A DNA stretch of 64,000 nucleotides from positions 41,964 to 105,963 of IMG/VR virus record IMGVR_UViG_3300005253_000193; one strand, given 5' to 3'. The position numbers and the translations under genes are program-made. Below are positions 8,522-18,065 of the stretch, piece after piece (position 1 is the first letter of the stretch; every line of letters begins with the position of its first letter). Origin of the DNA: a virus. The notes under the pieces were generated by a model. It was not told where the DNA came from, did not search any database, and saw nothing but the letters and a program-made list of their open reading frames with translations.

Positions 8522-8970
8522 TGGTAGCATTCCCCTCCTGGACTGAAAAGTATGTTGGGATACCTTTTGTCCTCCGTGGTAGGAGTATCGAGGGGGCGGA
8601 TTGCTGGGGTTTGTTTGCCCTTATTTTGAAGGAGCAATTTGGGATTGAAATTCCCGCACACGACACTGATCATTACGAGGAGTTGGCTGCAAAGGAAAGA
8701 TGGAAACGTCTTGCCGCTCTCATTGTGGAGCAAAGGGAACGGGAGAAACAAATTTGGATACCTATAGATATCTGTGACGCTACGATTGGAGATGGTCTCA
8801 TACTCAGAATGCTCAATCTTCCTTTACATGTGAGTTTTGTTGTTGCTCCTGGATGGATGATTCATACTGAGCTTGGGATAGATTCTGTTCTTGAGAACTT
8901 TGAAAGGTCCAATTGGAAAAATAGAATTCTTGGTGCATATAGACATGAGCAAATTGCTTCCCATTCTTAA
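8521..8970 (+). CDS. NlpC/P60-like tail tip peptidase (gpK-like)
   Basis: The 149-residue product has EGADCWGLFALILKEQFG, the NlpC/P60 catalytic cysteine context, and a later LHVSFVVAPGWMIHT segment that could supply the histidine. Tail-associated NlpC/P60 peptidases open the peptidoglycan or help assemble the tip. ATG 8521 overlaps the previous stop (TGATG). The active-site spacing is compact and the protein is shorter than lambda gpK, so activity is probable rather than certain. Confidence 0.75.
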   Translation: MVAFPSWTEKYVGIPFVLRGRSIEGADCWGLFALILKEQFGIEIPAHDTDHYEELAAKERWKRLAALIVEQREREKQIWIPIDICDATIGDGLILRMLNLPLHVSFVVAPGWMIHTELGIDSVLENFERSNWKNRILGAYRHEQIASHS

Positions 8971-11900
8971 CATACCAGAGTCGGAAATCATACTTCCTTC
9001 TGACAAAGGGGTCATGATCTCGGCGGCTCCCCATCCCTTTAGAGCGAGCAATGAAATTTTCTTTGTTCAAGAAGGTGATACTATCGGTGAAATCTTTGAG
9101 AGGGTTCAACCAGATAGCGTTCTAAGAAAATACGCCCACATTTTTGTGGGTGATGTGTACATTCCAAAAGCATATTGGGGAAAGGTAAGGCCCAAAAACG
9201 GAGCGACGGTTTCTATACGAGTAGTTCCGATGGGAGGTGGTGGTGGGGGGAAAAAGAATCCGCTTAGAACGATTCTTACCATTGCTGTTATTGCCGCTTC
9301 ATGGTGGGCGTCTGCTGCTTGGGGTCCAGCTATGGCCCAGTCTATGTTTGGCCCCGGTTTTGCTGGAATGTCGTTTGGAGGAATTTCTGCTGCTAGAATA
9401 GGTGGTGCGATTGTTGGTGGCATGGTCTCCATGGCTGGCAATCTGTTGATAAATGCCATCGCACCCCCTCCAATGCCAAAGATGAGGAGCATGACCACTG
9501 GGCGTATATCATCGGAAAGGGATAGCCCAACCCTGTTTATTCAAGGAGCAAGAAATCAATTTCACCCATTTGGGGTTATTCCGAGAGTGCTTGGAAAGCA
9601 TCTGATGGTTCCCCCCTATGGTGCCAGGCCCTTCACTGAAACAGTTGGGGATGATCAGTATGTTCGGATGATTTTTTGTTATGGATATGGCCCTATCACT
9701 ATTGAGGATAGAAGAATTGGTGAGACTACTATCTCAGCTTTTGAGGAGGTGGAACGTGAGTTCCGCCGTGGGTTTAAAACGTCTCAAATAACGGACCAGG
9801 GCAATTGGGCTGCTGGGGTTCAGAAAACATTTTCTACTGGTGATGTGAATACTGCAACTGATGTTATCACTGTGACCAGCCACGGTTACAACGATGATGA
9901 TGAGGTGTTCTTTCTCTCATCGGAGGTGCCAGAGGATCTTCCGGCGCCTCTAGTCGAGGGAAAGCCTTATTATGCTTCCAGTACCACAACTCATACCCTC
10001 AAATTGGTTACGGCCGTGGAAGACCCGGTGCTGACCGAAATTGATCTATCGGATGTAGGAACAGGAACACATACCATTACAAAGTCCGATTCTGTTTCAT
10101 ATCCAAGCTCCCCCGACTTCGGAGACAAATATACTGTTACAACTCCGGGAAGAGTTGATGGTGTAGATTACATAACGGGGGATGTTATTATCTTCAATGA
10201 TACCGCTGCTGATAGTTCAAGCGATTCTTGGGACAAGAATGGGGATCAACCGTTAAAACTCTACACGGATGATGTTTACGAGGAATCCTTATCAATCCTT
10301 CTTACTCAGGCATCAGGTTGGTCCTTGAGGACTACCCAAGCCTCCACGGATGATATTTCGATTGACATTACGTTTTACAGAGGTCTTGTTCAATTCAGTG
10401 GTGCTGGAAGCAAAGGGGATCAGACAGTAGAACTCGAGATTGAGTCGAGCCTTACTGGTGTGGGCGATTGGAAGAAGCACGAGGTCACCTACGACGATGA
10501 TGGAGAAGAGATTTCTTATTCTGTTACTGCTCGCCAAACAAACGCTGTTCGTAGGAGTATTCATTGGCGGGTAGATACTCAGGGACAATATGATGTTCGT
10601 ATTAGACGAACAACCGCTGATACGGAAGATACAAAAATCTTTGACGAGATGACCTGGTCGGCTTTGAGGTCCATCACTGACCAGGATCCTATTAATATGT
10701 CCGGGATTGCTCTTGAAGCGGTTCGCATTAAAGCTACGGACCAATTGAGAGGTGTTGTTGATCAGTGGAATGCAATAGTTCAGAGTATCATTCTTGATTG
10801 GACCGGCTCTGCATGGGTTTTGGCTCCGACGAGTAATCCCGCTAGTTGTTATAGGGAAGTTCTTCAAGGGTCGGCCAATGGCAAACCTGTTGCTGATTCC
10901 AGGATGGACCTTTCTAATCTTCAGGACTGGCATGATTATTGTGCCACCAATGGTTTTGAATTTAATATGGTCAGGGACTTTGTTTCCACTGTGCATGAAA
11001 CCCTGATGGATATTGCAGCCGTTGGAAGATCAGCCAAGTCGGTTATTGATGGAAAGTGGGGGGTGATTACAGATCAGGTTCAGTCTACTTCCGTCCAACA
11101 TTTTACTCCACGAAACTCCTGGGGATACGAAGGCACAAGAAATTATTATGATCTTCCTCATGCGTTCAGAGTGCGTTTTATAAACAGAGACAAGAGATGG
11201 AGGGAGGATTCTAGAATCGTCTATGATGATGGTTATGACTCCGACAGCGCAACAGAGTTCGAGGAGCTGGAGCTTTCAGGTATCACCGATTCGGACCATG
11301 TTTGGAAGGACGGACGTTATCATATTGCTTCCATTAGGCTCCGCCCGGACGAACACAAGTTTAGCACCGACTTTGAATATATCATTGCAACTCGTGGACA
11401 GAAGATTCTTTTCACTCATGATGTTATCAATATTGGTATTGCGGCGGGGAGAATTAAATCTGTTGCTGTTGATGGGGGAGACGCTACTGATATTACAGTG
11501 GATGAAGCCTTGGATATGGAGCTTGGAAAGAATTATGGAGTATCTATCCGGACAGATGATGACAATGAGTTGACTGAGCAAATTATTACCAATGCCGGAT
11601 CTCAGACTACCGTCACTTTTACTACTCCTATTCCTGCTGCCAATATACCAACGGCTGGAGACCTCTTTGGTTTTGGTGAATTGGGATCAGAAACGATTGA
11701 TTTGGTGATTAAGAGCATCAATCCTTTAGGTGATTTTGCTGCTCAGCTTACTTGTGTTGATTATAACAGTGCCCTTTACACCGCTGATTCTGGGACTATC
11801 CCCCCATGGACAAGTAACGTCACTATCCCGGTGGAGATTTCCTATCCGGCCGTGACGGATATTGTTTCTGATGAATCGGCGATGGCTTTGTTCCCAGGCG

Positions 11901-13174
11901 GCCTCCTTATTTTGAGGGTCCAGGTTATTTTTGGATTCTTCGAAAGACGTCCCACCGAGGTTACATCGATAGAAGCGCGTTTCCGCCCGTCTGGTTCTGA
12001 GGGGGCGTGGCTTAATACGATCGCAAACGGTCAAGCCCCGGAGATTTTTCTCGAGCCAGTTGAGGAAGGAGAAGTGCTTGAGTTTCAAGTACGCGCAAGG
12101 ACTGGTACAGGTGATGGTCCTTGGGGTCCCCTTCTGATCCATACTGTGATTGGAGGATCTACGCCGCCGGATGAGGTTGACTCTGTTTATATTGAGAGTG
12201 GATCCCTTCATTGGGTGTTTGCCGATCCTCCACGAGATTTTGATGGTTATATTCTCAAAACTCGTGGCGGCTTCTCCGTAAACTGGTCAGACGCGATGCA
12301 AGTTCATGATGATATATACAGAGAGCAGTCATTTGAAATAAATAAGCTTCCCTCTGGTCCAAGAACTTTCATGGTAGCTACCATCGACAAGTTTGGAAAT
12401 GAGAGTACGTCAAAGCCATTTGTGTTTCTTACCGTTCCGGATGCTTCAACAAACAATATTCTTGAGACGTTCGACTTTAAGGCGTTGGGTTTCCCAGGCA
12501 CCTTAACAGACTGTACCATTGTGTCTGGAGATCTGAAGGCTGATAGTCATGGTGATTTATATCTTCCTATAGATTCGGCCCTTTATTTGAGCGATGGAGC
12601 TGCTTTGTATCTTCCCATAACCTACAAAGATATGACCTATCAGTCGTCCTTAGTTCCAAATTATTGGCCTTCAGAAATTTCATTTGAAATCACCATAGCC
12701 GGTAATTCCTGGACGATGGAATATCGTACACAGGGGGATTCGATTTATCTTCCAGCAGGAGCCAACATATATCTTCCTATAGGAACTGATCCTTTTTTGG
12801 AAAGTCCTTCTTCTTGGCGAGTAATGCCAGTGAAATTCAGTGCAGCGAGACAAAAATACGACATTCGAATTTCCATTTCTGGTGGTTCAACGAGAGGAGT
12901 TATTTCCGAGGATATTGCGACGATGGATGTTGAGGATATTGTTGAAAGATTTACAGATGTAGTTCTATCTTCTGGAGGAAGTAGATTGCCTATTACGAAA
13001 ACATACCGTAGTATCGTTTATGTCGAGGATATAGTTCTTCAGAGTGCGGCCAATGTGGCTTCAATTCAGGTTGTGGATATGAATGCGACACTTGGACCTT
13101 TGGTTAAACTTTTGGACTTCTCCGGTTCTGACATTGGGGGAACCCTTAACAATGCAGCCGTAAGAGGTTACTAA
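8945..13174 (+). CDS. Tail tip / host specificity protein (gpI-gpJ-like)
   Basis: The 1409-residue protein combines a gpI-like N-terminus (VQEGDTIGEIFERVQ, then VVPMGGGGGGKKN and a hydrophobic glycine/alanine-rich region to about residue 175) with a J-like central hub. A region at about residues 290-370 resembles a module common in phage fibres (TATDVITVTSHGY to GTGTHTI). A fibronectin III-like part follows near 1000-1120. The C-terminus has repeated short YLPI/YLPA motifs. It should form the tip that contacts the receptor. ATG 8945 overlaps the peptidase gene by 26 bp; an upstream TTG at 8891 was not chosen. Confidence 0.85.
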   Translation: MSKLLPILNIPESEIILPSDKGVMISAAPHPFRASNEIFFVQEGDTIGEIFERVQPDSVLRKYAHIFVGDVYIPKAYWGKVRPKNGATVSIRVVPMGGGGGGKKNPLRTILTIAVIAASWWASAAWGPAMAQSMFGPGFAGMSFGGISAARIGGAIVGGMVSMAGNLLINAIAPPPMPKMRSMTTGRISSERDSPTLFIQGARNQFHPFGVIPRVLGKHLMVPPYGARPFTETVGDDQYVRMIFCYGYGPITIEDRRIGETTISAFEEVEREFRRGFKTSQITDQGNWAAGVQKTFSTGDVNTATDVITVTSHGYNDDDEVFFLSSEVPEDLPAPLVEGKPYYASSTTTHTLKLVTAVEDPVLTEIDLSDVGTGTHTITKSDSVSYPSSPDFGDKYTVTTPGRVDGVDYITGDVIIFNDTAADSSSDSWDKNGDQPLKLYTDDVYEESLSILLTQASGWSLRTTQASTDDISIDITFYRGLVQFSGAGSKGDQTVELEIESSLTGVGDWKKHEVTYDDDGEEISYSVTARQTNAVRRSIHWRVDTQGQYDVRIRRTTADTEDTKIFDEMTWSALRSITDQDPINMSGIALEAVRIKATDQLRGVVDQWNAIVQSIILDWTGSAWVLAPTSNPASCYREVLQGSANGKPVADSRMDLSNLQDWHDYCATNGFEFNMVRDFVSTVHETLMDIAAVGRSAKSVIDGKWGVITDQVQSTSVQHFTPRNSWGYEGTRNYYDLPHAFRVRFINRDKRWREDSRIVYDDGYDSDSATEFEELELSGITDSDHVWKDGRYHIASIRLRPDEHKFSTDFEYIIATRGQKILFTHDVINIGIAAGRIKSVAVDGGDATDITVDEALDMELGKNYGVSIRTDDDNELTEQIITNAGSQTTVTFTTPIPAANIPTAGDLFGFGELGSETIDLVIKSINPLGDFAAQLTCVDYNSALYTADSGTIPPWTSNVTIPVEISYPAVTDIVSDESAMALFPGGLLILRVQVIFGFFERRPTEVTSIEARFRPSGSEGAWLNTIANGQAPEIFLEPVEEGEVLEFQVRARTGTGDGPWGPLLIHTVIGGSTPPDEVDSVYIESGSLHWVFADPPRDFDGYILKTRGGFSVNWSDAMQVHDDIYREQSFEINKLPSGPRTFMVATIDKFGNESTSKPFVFLTVPDASTNNILETFDFKALGFPGTLTDCTIVSGDLKADSHGDLYLPIDSALYLSDGAALYLPITYKDMTYQSSLVPNYWPSEISFEITIAGNSWTMEYRTQGDSIYLPAGANIYLPIGTDPFLESPSSWRVMPVKFSAARQKYDIRISISGGSTRGVISEDIATMDVEDIVERFTDVVLSSGGSRLPITKTYRSIVYVEDIVLQSAANVASIQVVDMNATLGPLVKLLDFSGSDIGGTLNNAAVRGY

Positions 13175-14322
13175 TGACCAGCATTCCGGCAGAGGGCTAC
13201 TTCACTGTTGAAGCTCGAACGAATGCAGAGGCAAAGACAGCCCATGACGATGGGCTTGAAATTCACCGAGAGCATTTGGGTGGCAATGCCATAGCTGAAC
13301 TCACTATTTCATCTGGCTCTGTGACAGCAACCCAGGGCTTCCATTCGATTGATACGGAGATTGATGCGGGCAGTGACTTTCTGGACAACATTGTTCAGAC
13401 CAATCTGGATGCAGGCCATCTCCTTCTTATTCGTGCTCAGGATTCCGGCAGGACTGTCAACGTAAGGGATATACAGGGAGGTGCTGGTGAGATTCTCACC
13501 GCCGACGGTGCCACTTTTGCTCTTGACAATATTGATAAGTGGCTTCTTCTTGTTCGAGAGGGTGCTCAGTGGTTGGAGGTTTTACGATCCTATGGAACGG
13601 ATTCTGCCAGCGCGGCAGCCTTTTTGGGTGCGGCCGTTCTAGGAGCAAATATTTTTACGGGGGTCCAAAAATGGGATAAGGGTGGTGATGTAGCAAGCAC
13701 CGCTTCGATGTCCTTGGGTACAGATGGGAATTCCTTCGACATCACTGGTACGGATGCCATAACCTCGATCGCCACCCTCGGTCTTGGAACGTGGGTACTG
13801 CTCCGATTTACTGGAATATTGACATTTACACATCACTCTACAGATCTGATTTGTCCTGGGGGACAGAACATAACGACAGCGGTGGATACTCGCATACTGC
13901 TGTGGGAATATGCTGTCGGAGATTGGATGGTGATGGGCCATGAGCAGGCTGGAGCGAGAAATTATGAAGACCGCACACTGCAAAGGGTCAACTTCAAGGA
14001 CACTGGCGAGATCACCGTCGCCAAGGGGAACCTCGGGGCCACTCCGGATTTCGATATGGAGGACGGTAACAGTTTCCTCGGGACCCTCGACCAGGCCGCG
14101 AGCCCGACGTTCAGCAACCCGACGGCGAGCGACGAGCTGTGCGGGTTCGCCCTGGGCCTGACGAACGGCGAGGCGTTCACCATCACCTGGCCCGCCAGCG
14201 TAGACTGGGAGGGTGGGTCGCCACCGACGCTCACCGCCTCGGGCTACGATGAATTGATCTTCTGGACCCGCGACGGTGGGACCATCTGGCATGGTGCCGT
14301 CGTGACCACGGACAGCAGTTGA
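13174..14322 (+). CDS. Tail fibre-like protein 1
   Basis: TAATG overlap couples this 382-residue protein to the tip gene. Residues 1-140 are paralogous to the N-terminus of the protein encoded at 16308-17762 (both start MTSIP and share LGGNAIAELTISSGSVTATQ). This N-terminal part probably docks on the tip. The C-terminal third, from about base 13960, is clearly more GC-rich. Function in receptor binding is inferred from place and domain structure. Confidence 0.65.
   Translation: MTSIPAEGYFTVEARTNAEAKTAHDDGLEIHREHLGGNAIAELTISSGSVTATQGFHSIDTEIDAGSDFLDNIVQTNLDAGHLLLIRAQDSGRTVNVRDIQGGAGEILTADGATFALDNIDKWLLLVREGAQWLEVLRSYGTDSASAAAFLGAAVLGANIFTGVQKWDKGGDVASTASMSLGTDGNSFDITGTDAITSIATLGLGTWVLLRFTGILTFTHHSTDLICPGGQNITTAVDTRILLWEYAVGDWMVMGHEQAGARNYEDRTLQRVNFKDTGEITVAKGNLGATPDFDMEDGNSFLGTLDQAASPTFSNPTASDELCGFALGLTNGEAFTITWPASVDWEGGSPPTLTASGYDELIFWTRDGGTIWHGAVVTTDSS
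13276..13337 (+). repeat. 62-bp identical segment shared by two fibre genes, copy 1
   Basis: Identical to 16410-16471, in the same frame of the paralogous fibre gene. It encodes LGGNAIAELTISSGSVTATQ. Confidence 0.95.
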
Positions 14323-15020
14323 TGACGATCCTTCGTAGGATGATGATGGCGGCGGCGGGTGGGGTAACTCCTGACTTACCCGTGACCTCTGATCTGGTGA
14401 TGCACTTCCGGGCCGATCTGGGAATAACCAAAGATGGGAGCGATTACGTTTCCCAATGGGACGATCAGAGCGTCAACAATCGCCATCTGACTGAGGCGAC
14501 GAACAAGCCTTTGTGGGTCGATGGCTTGGTCAATGGTCGCCCAGCCGTCCGGTTCGACGGGGCGAACGACCAACTCTCGGAGGCTGGAGGGACCGTAGCC
14601 CAGCCGGTACACGTTTTCACTGTCGCCAACTACCTGACTTGGACCAATGGCGAGACTTCCTTCGGGTACAGGACCGTTCCGGGGGCCATGATACAACAAC
14701 GAACATCCACCCCCCGCGTGTATCAATTGATCGACAATATTTCGGGTGGTTACGTGTCCCCGACACTTGGCACGTTTTTTCTTATCCATCACGTCATCAG
14801 CAATGCCTCGTCATCGCTCGCACTCAACGATGGGGGGGACGTTGGTGGGGCCACTGGGACACGCACAATGAATGGTGGTTTCACTATGGGGGCGGAATTT
14901 CCGGGCGCCGGCTGGTGCAACGTGGAGGTCGCCGAGGCCATTGTCTACGACGCGATCAAGTCCGGCGGTGATCTGACCTCAATCAAGAATTATCTCAACG
15001 ATCTATACGCCCTTTGGTAG
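14322..15020 (+). CDS. LamG/ConA-like lectin domain protein, fibre-associated
   Basis: The 232-residue protein has a concanavalin A-like (LamG) sandwich signature: DLVMHFRADLGITKDGSDYV, then VSQWDDQS, GRPAVRFDGANDQL and a C-terminal AEAIVYDAIKSGGDLTSIKNYL. This pattern is common in phage and bacterial carbohydrate-binding proteins. ATG 14322 overlaps the preceding stop (TTGATG). A surface-sugar-binding role at the tail is likely. The GC-rich composition matches the end of the previous gene. Confidence 0.7.
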   Translation: MTILRRMMMAAAGGVTPDLPVTSDLVMHFRADLGITKDGSDYVSQWDDQSVNNRHLTEATNKPLWVDGLVNGRPAVRFDGANDQLSEAGGTVAQPVHVFTVANYLTWTNGETSFGYRTVPGAMIQQRTSTPRVYQLIDNISGGYVSPTLGTFFLIHHVISNASSSLALNDGGDVGGATGTRTMNGGFTMGAEFPGAGWCNVEVAEAIVYDAIKSGGDLTSIKNYLNDLYALW

Positions 15021-15031
15021 GAGGTTGAAAC

Positions 15032-15496
15032 ATGACTGATTATTGCCACATCGATGACGGCGCCATCGACGATGGGCCGCGAGCTTTGCCAAGAGCCTGG
15101 CGCAACGTTAGTGGCTTGCGTCGGGGGACACCTGAGTTTTTGAAAGACAAGGGCTGGTTGCCCGTGCGCTACGTCGATGAGTCCTTCGACCCCGCAACGC
15201 AAGTGCGGACGGGGCCTGTTGGGTGCAACGTCGGTGACCCGGTGCCACCTGATGCCGACGAGGTTGTCGGGATCTACACCGTCAAGGACAAGACGCAATT
15301 GGAGCTGGATGACGACCAGCAGGCCGTCGACATCGCCAAACTTTCAACATCGGTGGACAAGATCGCGTTCATTCTGACCGAGCTGACTCAGAAGTTGTTC
15401 GAGAAGAACGTTATCATCCCTGATGATTTTACCCAACCTGTGCGGCAGATTTATCGGGAAATCGAAGAAATCGTGGGTAGAGCCAAACCAAAGTAG
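15032..15496 (+). CDS. Hypothetical tail-region protein
   Basis: A 154-residue acidic protein with an N-terminal CHIDDGAIDDGPRALPRAWRN segment and a helical C-terminus. An AGGAGG site precedes ATG 15032. I cannot name the family. The N-terminal pattern is similar to proteins I associate with fibre-tip cargo in related phages, but this is weak. It sits between the lectin-like protein and membrane proteins. Confidence 0.6.
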   Translation: MTDYCHIDDGAIDDGPRALPRAWRNVSGLRRGTPEFLKDKGWLPVRYVDESFDPATQVRTGPVGCNVGDPVPPDADEVVGIYTVKDKTQLELDDDQQAVDIAKLSTSVDKIAFILTELTQKLFEKNVIIPDDFTQPVRQIYREIEEIVGRAKPK

Positions 15497-15504
15497 GAAC
15501 AAAC

Positions 15505-15807
15505 ATGGTCGAAGAAGTACTTACCGACTGGCGCTTTTGGATCGTTGCCGTTGGAGTCATCCTCGCCATCGCCGAGACCCGGTGGACGGTGAAGCGACAT
15601 AACAATATCCTGAACGGTGGCAAGCCTGGCGAGAACTTGGCGACCATAGTCATACTCACCGCAAAAGCTGTTGAAAGGCTTGAGAAAGACATCCGTGACT
15701 TACGTAAGGAGTTCACGGAGGAGCGCGGTGTCCGTAGCTTATGTGCAAGACGCGTACACGATAGAATCGACAATTTAGGGGTGGAAAACCGATCCGATAG
15801 CGGGTAA
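15505..15807 (+). CDS. Small membrane protein with coiled coil (possible lysis function)
   Basis: The 100-residue product has one hydrophobic segment at residues about 9-24 (WRFWIVAVGVILAIAETRW) and a charged helix (AVERLEKDIRDLRKEF). This layout fits an anchored lysis accessory or a holin-associated protein. No family is recognised. Confidence 0.55.
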   Translation: MVEEVLTDWRFWIVAVGVILAIAETRWTVKRHNNILNGGKPGENLATIVILTAKAVERLEKDIRDLRKEFTEERGVRSLCARRVHDRIDNLGVENRSDSG

Positions 15808-15836
15808 TTAGAATTATAACAATTGGGGAATGAGTC

Positions 15837-16190
15837 ATGCGTGCGCGAGACAAGGCAAAAGAGTGGGCAACGTCGGTTAAGTTCTGGATCACATGCGCGG
15901 TCCTCGTTGTAGGAACATTGGGGGGCCTTGGATATGCGTTTGATCGCCCGGTGTGGCTTAGTGAATTAAGAGCGCATGAGGTGGCGGCTGGAGAGGTAAT
16001 GGATAACCTCCAGCAGCAGACTACCATCAACGTGGAAAATATTCTTGAGATCAAAATTGATCAGATGCAACTTCGTATTTGGGATCAGGAAGATCGCCTC
16101 GAGGATTACAATACTAAGGATGGTTGGAGCCGACTTCGCGATCTGAACCAACAATTGAAGAGGTTAATTCGTGAACGGAAAGATAAATAG
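15837..16190 (+). CDS. Membrane-anchored coiled-coil protein, candidate inner-membrane spanin
   Basis: A 117-residue protein with a transmembrane helix at about 16-34 (FWITCAVLVVGTLGGLGYAF) and a long charged coiled-coil C-terminus ending LKRLIRERKDK. The topology (N-terminal anchor, helical periplasmic domain) is that of i-spanins. A second small secreted-type gene starts inside its 3' end, as Rz1-like genes do. The assignment rests on layout, not on sequence similarity. Confidence 0.5.
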   Translation: MRARDKAKEWATSVKFWITCAVLVVGTLGGLGYAFDRPVWLSELRAHEVAAGEVMDNLQQQTTINVENILEIKIDQMQLRIWDQEDRLEDYNTKDGWSRLRDLNQQLKRLIRERKDK

Positions 16191-16311
16191 TGTGCTTGTT
16201 GCTGTATTTGCTTTTATGGCAATGTCACTCGCCACACAGACTGTATGTGGCTCCTACAATGACGTGGTGGTCAACTTGGCGAATGACAAATTTAGGAAAA
16301 AAGTAAAATGA
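16171..16311 (+). CDS. Small secreted or anchored peptide, candidate outer spanin
   Basis: GTG 16171 opens a 46-residue frame overlapping the previous gene by 20 bp and the next by 4 bp (ATGA). The product has a hydrophobic signal-like segment (VLVAVFAFMAMSLATQ) followed by TVCGSYND. The cysteine could be lipidated, although TVC is not a good lipobox. Nested position after a coiled-coil membrane protein suggests an o-spanin role. Confidence 0.5.
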   Translation: MNGKINSVLVAVFAFMAMSLATQTVCGSYNDVVVNLANDKFRKKVK

Positions 16312-17762
16312 CCAGTATTCCGACAGCAGGCTATTTTATAGACGGGGCAAGGACAAATCTTGAGGCAAAGACAGCTCAAGATGAAATGCTTGAGGTCCTC
16401 CGGGAAGAATTGGGTGGCAATGCCATAGCTGAACTCACTATTTCATCTGGCTCTGTGACAGCAACCCAGGGTCTTCACTCAATTGATACAGAGAGTGATG
16501 CAGGCGACGATTATCTGGACAATATTATTCAAACTAATCTGGATGCAGGTCATCTCCTTCTCATCCGTGCCGAAGATGCTGGTAGGACCATCAATGTAAG
16601 ACATTCTCAAGGTGGTGCTGGAGAGATCATCACTGCCGAAGCTTCAACTATTGTCCTTGATGATACAAACAAGTGGATTCTCTTGGTCCGTAAGGGAACC
16701 CAATGGTTGGAAGTGTTTAAATCTTATAGGGCTGTCAAGGGCGCGGATATCACTTCGGCCTCGCCGCTGGTGATCGGGCCGGTCGGCAATTATTTCGACG
16801 TGGTGGGTGCCGTGGACTTCGCCGTGATGACAGTCGCGGCCGACCGTTGGTTCATGCTCCACTTCGACTCCGCGCTGACGATCACACATGGCGGCTCCCT
16901 AGCCCTCCCGAACGGTAGGGATATCGAGACCGCCGCAGGTACTGAGCTCACGTGCATGTCGATCGGCGTTAACTCCGTCCGTGTGTTGTCCGTGTCCCCC
17001 CCGGTCACCCAGCCCGTCTTCTTCGAGGAGAGCTCCGACATCACCCTCGTGGAGACGGACCACGGGCGGACCCTCCATATCACCGATACTGCGACCGTCA
17101 CCCTGCCCGACGCGGCCGCCGCCGGTCCGGGGTGGACGATCCGCGTGATGAAGTACAGCGCCGGTGTTGAGCGCCCGGCGACTATCGTTCCTGCCGGTGC
17201 CGACACCATTGAGCTTTGGGCGGACCCCGGCCTGACATCGATCCTGCTGTTCACCTCGGGCGACTACCTCGACCTGATATCCACCGGGTCGGGCTGGGTC
17301 GCGTCGGGTGAGGTGATTGTCAAGATGAGCGTGATTCTCAACGCGGAGACCCAGGTGGTCGCCAACACCACCAACACCGTGGTGGAGTTCGATGCCGTCG
17401 GTGCCGACACGCACTCGGGCTGGGAGGGGGTGCAGCCTTACCATTACGAGATACCTTTCTCGGGCTACTACCTACTGAATACCGTGGTGATCGTGGACGA
17501 GGGCTCTTCGCCCCACGGGTGGGATGTGTCCATCAGGAGGGTCGTATCCGGGCCGTCTACAGAGTGGATCGCGCTGACCCGTAACCTCATGCCTGGGACC
17601 GGTGATGAGGATAATCTGTCATTGCTCAGTATGTGGAACTGGTTGGCCAAGGGAGAAGAGGTGCTTGTCATGGTGCGGCAGGACAGCGGCGGCAACCTGA
17701 ACATACAGGGATCGACTGTTAGGCAGGAACAGACTCAGTTCGAAATCGTCCGGCTGGGATGA
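16308..17762 (+). CDS. Tail fibre-like protein 2 (C1q/TNF-like C-terminus)
   Basis: The 484-residue protein shares its first 140 residues with the fibre gene at 13174. The central part has a beta-solenoid or fibre-like character. The C-terminal 145 residues (MSVILNAETQVVANTTN, then PFSGYYLLNTVVIV and EEVLVMVRQD) resemble jelly-roll C1q/TNF-like receptor-binding heads. GC content rises abruptly at about 16740, where the shared N-terminus ends. It could be an alternative or second adhesin. Confidence 0.65.
   Translation: MTSIPTAGYFIDGARTNLEAKTAQDEMLEVLREELGGNAIAELTISSGSVTATQGLHSIDTESDAGDDYLDNIIQTNLDAGHLLLIRAEDAGRTINVRHSQGGAGEIITAEASTIVLDDTNKWILLVRKGTQWLEVFKSYRAVKGADITSASPLVIGPVGNYFDVVGAVDFAVMTVAADRWFMLHFDSALTITHGGSLALPNGRDIETAAGTELTCMSIGVNSVRVLSVSPPVTQPVFFEESSDITLVETDHGRTLHITDTATVTLPDAAAAGPGWTIRVMKYSAGVERPATIVPAGADTIELWADPGLTSILLFTSGDYLDLISTGSGWVASGEVIVKMSVILNAETQVVANTTNTVVEFDAVGADTHSGWEGVQPYHYEIPFSGYYLLNTVVIVDEGSSPHGWDVSIRRVVSGPSTEWIALTRNLMPGTGDEDNLSLLSMWNWLAKGEEVLVMVRQDSGGNLNIQGSTVRQEQTQFEIVRLG
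16410..16471 (+). repeat. 62-bp identical segment shared by two fibre genes, copy 2
   Basis: Identical to 13276-13337, offset 3134 bp. Confidence 0.95.
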
Positions 17763-17768
17763 TTCTAT

Positions 17769-18065
17769 ATGGTACGAGCATTAGCCTTTTTCATGTTCCT
17801 TGCCACCCTGCCAGCGACCGCACAGATGCTGTGCGGTCCCCGCGCCGACGTGCTGACCAACCTGACGGAGGGCCATGGTGAGTATTCAGCGTCGATGGGC
17901 CTGGCCAGCAACGGCGCGGTGATTGAGGTATTCGTATCCGCGATCGATAGGGATGTCGGTGGGCGATCCTTTACCATCGTCATGACCCGGCCCGACGGTT
18001 TGAGCTGTTTGATGGCGGCGGGCAACAACTGGGAAGACCTACTGATAAGGATGAACGGGACATGA
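17769..18065 (+). CDS. Small secreted protein
   Basis: A 98-residue product with a clear signal peptide (residues 1-18, LAFFMFLATLPATAQ) and two conserved-looking cysteines (LCGPRAD and GLSCLMAAGNNWEDL). I recall similar secreted proteins in alphaproteobacterial phages and prophages, function unknown. It overlaps the lysozyme-like gene by 4 bp, so it may act in the periplasm during lysis. Confidence 0.65.
   Translation: MVRALAFFMFLATLPATAQMLCGPRADVLTNLTEGHGEYSASMGLASNGAVIEVFVSAIDRDVGGRSFTIVMTRPDGLSCLMAAGNNWEDLLIRMNGT

Noticed and set aside
10313-10996. Leftward open frame of 227 codons inside the tip protein gene
   Set aside because: Antisense shadow without a ribosome site or recognisable domain.
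13639-14431. Leftward and alternative frames in the GC-rich end of the fibre gene
   Set aside because: GC-rich DNA leaves long open frames by chance; the + frame has the paralogue-supported protein.
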